A stretch of DNA of 10,756 bases from Gammaproteobacteria bacterium UBA7310 (GTDB lineage Bacteria > Pseudomonadota > Gammaproteobacteria > Pseudomonadales > Ketobacteraceae). The first letter of the stretch is position 1, and the number at the start of each line of letters is the position of its first letter. The notes beneath the pieces are model-generated. The model saw only the letters and a list, made by a program, of their open reading frames with translations. It made no database searches and was not told where the DNA came from. Positions 7,412 through 10,756 of this stretch are shown here, in pieces. The position numbers and the translations under genes are program-made. The DNA is taken from the NCBI GenBank assembly GCA_002471665.1, contig DKQK01000001.1, positions 1 to 10,756 on the forward strand. The letters are read 5' to 3'.

Positions 7412-8311
7412 TCAGGACTTAAGTTGCAAGATGCGGCGCGCGCCATTCAACACAATCAAACCGATGATAAGGCCAATCACCAAGTCTGGATAACGTGAGC
7501 CGGTCCAGGCCACCAATCCACCGGCAAGGATCACCCCTAGATTGGCAATCACGTCATTGGCGGAGAAAATCCAGCTGGCTTTCATATGGGCGCCGCTATC
7601 CCGGCTTTTGGCAATCAACAGCAGACAGGTCACATTGGCCGCCAGGGCAACAAGCCCGAAGCTCATCATCAAAGTGGAAACCGGTTCACTACCCAATACC
7701 AATCGCCTTACCACCTCGCCCAAAGCGCCCAAGGCGAGAATGATCTGAAGCCAACCGGAAAAATGGGCTGCACGCAACTTCATCCGCACACTGTGCCCTA
7801 CGGCATACAGCGCCACGCCGTAGACGGCGGCATCAGCGAACATATCCAGGGAGTCCGCAATCAAACCAGTGGATTGCGCCCACCAGCCGACAGTGATTTC
7901 AATGACAAACATGATGCCATTGATTGCCAGTAGCCACTTGAGAATGCCAGCTTCTCTTTCTGCCTCCTGTTTTGCAGACGCCTGTGCACGGGCGATGGAC
8001 TCGCTGGCGACGGGCATTGTACTGACAAGTCTCGCGCCCAGACCGACTGATTGCATTCTTTTTTCAATAAGGTCAGCGTTATCACCATGGTAGACACTCA
8101 CCTTGCGCTTGGGGGTATCGAATTCCAATGTGACTTTAGGTTGCACACTGTCCAACGCCATACGGATCATGCCTTCCTCTGATGGACAGTCCATCTTGGG
8201 GACATGATACTCACTAACAAAGCCGCCATGAGAAGCGTCGTGTACTTCGGCAATTTGGGGAGTGTTCTCCGTCGCGTTATTTTGGCAATTGCCACCGCAT
8301 GTGGTCGTCAT
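7412..8311 (-). CDS. CDF-type cation transporter with N-terminal HMA-like domain
   Basis: This is a likely inner-membrane metal/proton antiporter that moves divalent cations from cytoplasm to periplasm, feeding CzcCBA. Residues 1-30 hold a short Cys/His segment (CGGNC at 5-9, His24, His28). Residues 32-97 form an HMA-like domain with MDCPSEE (40-46), a single Cys in place of the usual CxxC. Residues 122-295 contain about six membrane helices of the CDF family. In helix 2 the metal site reads D156-x3-D160. In helix 5 only D253 is kept, and the usual partner four residues earlier is Phe249. The protein stops at 299, just after helix 6, so the cytoplasmic C-terminal domain of classical CDFs is missing. 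It occupies the czcD position, but its unusual site means I give no symbol. The ATG at 8311 has AAGGG 6 nt upstream. It is the first gene after the MerR-type promoter. Confidence 0.85.
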   Translation of the reverse strand: MTTTCGGNCQNNATENTPQIAEVHDASHGGFVSEYHVPKMDCPSEEGMIRMALDSVQPKVTLEFDTPKRKVSVYHGDNADLIEKRMQSVGLGARLVSTMPVASESIARAQASAKQEAEREAGILKWLLAINGIMFVIEITVGWWAQSTGLIADSLDMFADAAVYGVALYAVGHSVRMKLRAAHFSGWLQIILALGALGEVVRRLVLGSEPVSTLMMSFGLVALAANVTCLLLIAKSRDSGAHMKASWIFSANDVIANLGVILAGGLVAWTGSRYPDLVIGLIIGLIVLNGARRILQLKS

Positions 8312-8340
8312 AAAAAACCCTTGTTCTATCCAAGGTGGGC

Positions 8341-8371
8341 AGTTTAAACTCTATAGTTACTATAGAGTCAA
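8341..8371 (-). promoter_or_regulatory. MerR-type promoter and operator driving the metal-efflux block
   Basis: On the minus strand a -35 box TTGACT (8371-8366) and a -10 box TAAACT (8346-8341) are separated by 19 bp, the over-long spacer that MerR-family activators correct by twisting DNA. A perfect palindrome (8348-8368) fills the spacer: arms ACTCTATAGT and ACTATAGAGT around one base. The -35 and left half closely match CadR/PbrR-type promoters. It reads toward the CDF gene, 30 bp from its start, and lies next to the divergent MerR gene. Confidence 0.9.
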
Positions 8372-8388
8372 GCACAGAGATTGAATAA

Positions 8389-8796
8389 ATGAAGATTGGC
8401 GAGCTGGCAAAAAAGACGGATTGCTCGGTGCAAACTATCCGTTACTATGAAAAAGAACAGTTGCTGTGCACGACACAGCGTAGTGACGGCAATTTTCGAC
8501 TTTACGATGAAGCTGCTGTCGAACAGCTGCTATTTATCAAGCTCTGCCGTAACCTGGATCTCAGTTTGTCCGAGATCCGCCAGCTACTCACATTAAAACG
8601 CTCACCGGGTGCGCAATGTGATCAAGTCAATCGCATGATGGATACGCACATTCAACAAGTGGAAACGCGCATTCAGGAGCTGGTTCAGCTGCGCGAGCAT
8701 TTGAAAGTACTTCGCCGCAGCTGCTCCAGTGGAAGGACGATCGAACAGTGCGGCATCTTGCAAACGTTAACCACTAATCAGCATCAGAAGCGGTAA
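8389..8796 (+). CDS. cadR: MerR-family metal-responsive regulator, CadR/PbrR type
   Basis: This 135-residue protein has the MerR layout. Residues 1-70 form the winged-helix DNA-binding part (MKIGELAKKTDCSVQTIRYYE, then RSDGNFRLYDE). A dimerization helix spans about 77-110 and a metal-binding loop lies near the end. Cys77, Cys112 and Cys121 match the three-cysteine pattern of Cd(II)/Pb(II)-sensing CadR and PbrR proteins, and the CGIL ending of the loop is typical of that group. It likely represses its target promoter without metal and activates it with metal. The perfect palindrome in the 77-bp gap to the divergent CDF gene is its likely operator. The ribosome binding site is weak (AGAGA about 8 nt before ATG). 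Its last 23 bp overlap the convergent cytochrome-FTR1 gene. Cd/Pb versus Zn preference is inferred, not proven; the cadR symbol reflects family, and pbrR is equally possible. Confidence 0.88.
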   Translation: MKIGELAKKTDCSVQTIRYYEKEQLLCTTQRSDGNFRLYDEAAVEQLLFIKLCRNLDLSLSEIRQLLTLKRSPGAQCDQVNRMMDTHIQQVETRIQELVQLREHLKVLRRSCSSGRTIEQCGILQTLTTNQHQKR

Positions 8797-10756
8797 CACT
8801 TACGCGCTTGAAATCGGACGCCTGTGTTATCGGCGGTGATGTTGCGCGTTTTGATTTGGATAGTATTAAAAATACCAGGTAAACCAGAAGTACCGAAAGT
8901 TGCGCAAGCACGCCTTGCCAGGTGGATTTGACGCCAATCCAGTCAATCTCAAAACTCACAGGTAATGGCGTCATACCGATGATGGCCGCCTCCTGTAATG
9001 CCGACACAGCTTTGCCCATCAGGACAAATGCCAGCGCTAGCAGCAAGTAGGTGGTGGCTGAAAAGAATTTGGCGATCGGCAGCTTGACGGAAAAGCGAAT
9101 CAACACCCACGCCAATATGGCTAACAGCAACAAACCGAGCGCAAAGCCACCACCAACAGAAGAATATTGGGTTGATACCGCCTGCGTTAACAGCGATTGA
9201 TAAAATAATACGGTTTCAAACACCTCCCGGTAAACCGCCACAAATGCCAACGCCACCAGCCCCCACAAGGTGCCAGACTTAAGTTGGGTATCGACATGTT
9301 GCTGAATGTAGGCTTGCCATTGTGCAGCCTGGGTTTTGCTATGCATCCAGATCCCAACATAGAGCAGTACCAACGCGGCCAATAAAGCGGCAATTCCCTC
9401 CATGATTTCACGATTGGCACCACTGATCGTGATCAACGATTGAGCGGCGATCCAGGTGGCACCACCGGCAAGTAATGCCGCAATCCAGCCTATGTGGACA
9501 TATTTAAGCGCATCCCGACGCCCGGTTCTTATCAAAACCGTCGTTAAGGCAATGATAACCAGCAATGCCTCCAGGCCTTCGCGCAACAATATGACCAGAC
9601 TAGCAGTGAATAAAGTTCCTTCGGACAAGGTGGACTCTGATAACAAACGTTGTGCGTCATCCAACAAATGCCGCGTCTCCGCCATTAGCGCACCCAATTC
9701 TCCGTTTACGTCGGGGCGGCTGGTCAATTGTCGTAGTGCCATCATGTTGGACTCGATGGATTGGCGCAGTGCTTTGTCATGCGCATCGAGGCTGTTTTCA
9801 ATCAGTTCAAAACCGTCCAGATAAGCACTGACGGCGAGTTCACTTGCGGTTGAAAAATCTCCCTTCTGATGCGCTTTTTGGGCGGCTTGAAGTCGATTCC
9901 ATGTGATTGCCAAGGGATCTTGGGATGCCTTGAATAATGCCGAGGGGTTAGCGCGTAAACTCTCCAAAGCTTGTAGGGTTATATCAGGGCGTGCTGCTGC
10001 CAGTTGCAGTGGGTTGTGATTAATCAGCTGCAGTTTGGTAATATTCAAATCATTGTGAGTAGGTTCGCTGGATTGAAAAGCGAGTCCACCGACATAGAAT
10101 GCCATTGACCAACGCTCTTGCTCCGTTAGTTGTTGAAAAGATGGCATGGCGGTGTCGTCAATGCCATTGGTAATGGCGTCGTATAAACCCAAAATTGATC
10201 GATTTAATGCCCGCTCTTTATCGGTAAAGTCCGTGGGTGCGGGATCGAGTTGTGCTGCCAGCACTCCGTCACCTTGACCAGATACTCCATGGCAAGATCC
10301 GCAGTTAGTCTCAAATACCGGCCGGATTTTTTCTTGAGGTAATATCCGTTCCGGCAGGGATAAATGTGGCATCAATCCCAACAATGTGCCGCGTAGGCTG
10401 GCACTCATTTGACGGATCTCATCAACACCTTTCTTATCATGGATGGCCCTCTGCAATGCCATTGCTTGCACTGCGAGTGACTCTGCATCAGCAGTGGCGG
10501 CCAGCGAGCTCTTGCTAACAATCAGTTGTGAAAACTCCACCATCTCCTGATATTCATTGTCATTAATTACCTGACCGTTTTTCACCGCTTCGGCATAATC
10601 AACGCCTATGTATTCAGCGAGCTGTGCCAGTTGCCGGAGTTGAGTAACGTTGTCTGGGATCTCAGCTTCATTCGCCCCGGCAGATAGAGAAAGTGGCAGC
10701 ATCAGAAATATGATGGCATGAAGGGTGGCTCGTTTCAGGCGTTGCAATCTGCAATC
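8774..10756 (-). CDS. Cytochrome c - FTR1 family metal permease fusion (PbrT-like), 5' end at window edge
   Basis: Residue numbers count from a TTG at 10747. The protein has a signal peptide (hydrophobic core 11-23). A cytochrome c domain follows, with CGSCH (149-153) as heme-binding motif and Met201 in AMPSF as likely axial ligand. After a helical periplasmic linker (about 240-375) comes an FTR1 permease domain of about seven membrane helices (380-400 to 630). The first FTR1 motif is intact, REGLE at 389-393; the second reads REVFE (507-511). FTR1 proteins import oxidised metal; cytochrome-linked bacterial versions include the Pb(II) uptake protein PbrT of Cupriavidus. The TTG has no good ribosome binding site and the frame stays open to the edge, so the true start is probably just outside the window. 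It converges on the MerR gene with a 23-bp overlap. Fe or Pb uptake cannot be separated by sequence alone. Confidence 0.87.
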   Translation of the reverse strand, partial: DCRLQRLKRATLHAIIFLMLPLSLSAGANEAEIPDNVTQLRQLAQLAEYIGVDYAEAVKNGQVINDNEYQEMVEFSQLIVSKSSLAATADAESLAVQAMALQRAIHDKKGVDEIRQMSASLRGTLLGLMPHLSLPERILPQEKIRPVFETNCGSCHGVSGQGDGVLAAQLDPAPTDFTDKERALNRSILGLYDAITNGIDDTAMPSFQQLTEQERWSMAFYVGGLAFQSSEPTHNDLNITKLQLINHNPLQLAAARPDITLQALESLRANPSALFKASQDPLAITWNRLQAAQKAHQKGDFSTASELAVSAYLDGFELIENSLDAHDKALRQSIESNMMALRQLTSRPDVNGELGALMAETRHLLDDAQRLLSESTLSEGTLFTASLVILLREGLEALLVIIALTTVLIRTGRRDALKYVHIGWIAALLAGGATWIAAQSLITISGANREIMEGIAALLAALVLLYVGIWMHSKTQAAQWQAYIQQHVDTQLKSGTLWGLVALAFVAVYREVFETVLFYQSLLTQAVSTQYSSVGGGFALGLLLLAILAWVLIRFSVKLPIAKFFSATTYLLLALAFVLMGKAVSALQEAAIIGMTPLPVSFEIDWIGVKSTWQGVLAQLSVLLVYLVFLILSKSKRATSPPITQASDFKRVSVTASDAD

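Noticed and set aside
7295..7498. Possible 67-residue plus-strand gene in the gap between the CDF and CzcI-like genes
   Set aside because: Half of it lies over the 3' end of the CDF gene, it has no ribosome binding site or recognisable motif, and it runs against the operon.
8321..8388. Plus-strand promoter for the MerR gene
   Set aside because: TATAGT and TATAGA inside the palindrome could serve as -10 boxes, but no good -35 lies at the right distance, so no position is given.

Overview
The window is a heavy-metal homeostasis cluster, most likely from the chromosome or a genomic island of a Gram-negative gammaproteobacterium. This assignment rests on the three-part RND efflux pump, which spans both membranes, on a CadR/PbrR-type MerR regulator, and on the general look of the proteins. 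The species cannot be named from the sequence. I see no transposase, integrase, tRNA, rRNA or CRISPR array.

Layout, left to right. (1) The 3' end of a sterol desaturase/fatty acid hydroxylase gene (+ strand) enters from the left edge. It ends in a short gap with a perfect 13-bp inverted repeat, probably a terminator shared with the convergent metal cluster. (2) From about 8.3 kb down to 0.35 kb, seven genes lie head to tail on the minus strand. In transcription order they are: an atypical CDF-type cation transporter with an N-terminal HMA-like domain; a small CzcI-like secreted protein rich in Cys and His; the outer-membrane factor CzcC; the adaptor CzcB; the RND pump CzcA, with the HME1 (Zn/Co/Cd) proton-relay motif; a divergent PII-like signalling protein; and a signal peptidase II (LspA). 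(3) A MerR-family regulator (+ strand) is divergent from this block. Between them is a textbook MerR-type promoter on the minus strand: a perfect palindrome with 10-bp arms inside a 19-bp spacer between TTGACT and TAAACT. (4) At the right edge, a fusion of cytochrome c and an FTR1 iron/lead permease (minus strand) converges on the regulator. The two coding regions overlap by 23 bp at their 3' ends.

How the parts probably work together (inference). A divalent metal such as Cd(II), Pb(II) or Zn(II) binds the MerR regulator, which untwists the over-long spacer and switches on the block. The CDF protein moves metal from cytoplasm to periplasm, and CzcCBA exports it across the outer membrane. The small Cys/His protein may sense or buffer periplasmic metal. 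The PII-like protein may adjust the pump, and LspA may process a lipoprotein that is not encoded here. The content mixes czc genes (czcICBA, a CDF) with genes typical of lead-resistance pbr clusters (a PbrR/CadR regulator, an LspA, a PbrT-like FTR1-cytochrome).

The least explained parts are the PII-like protein that lacks the uridylylated Tyr51, two mutually exclusive hairpins between czcA and that gene, the unusual metal site of the CDF protein, the adaptor with no room for an alpha-hairpin, and an LspA with no visible lipoprotein substrate. No gene-free stretch exceeds 300 bases; the longest is 191 bp (7221-7411).
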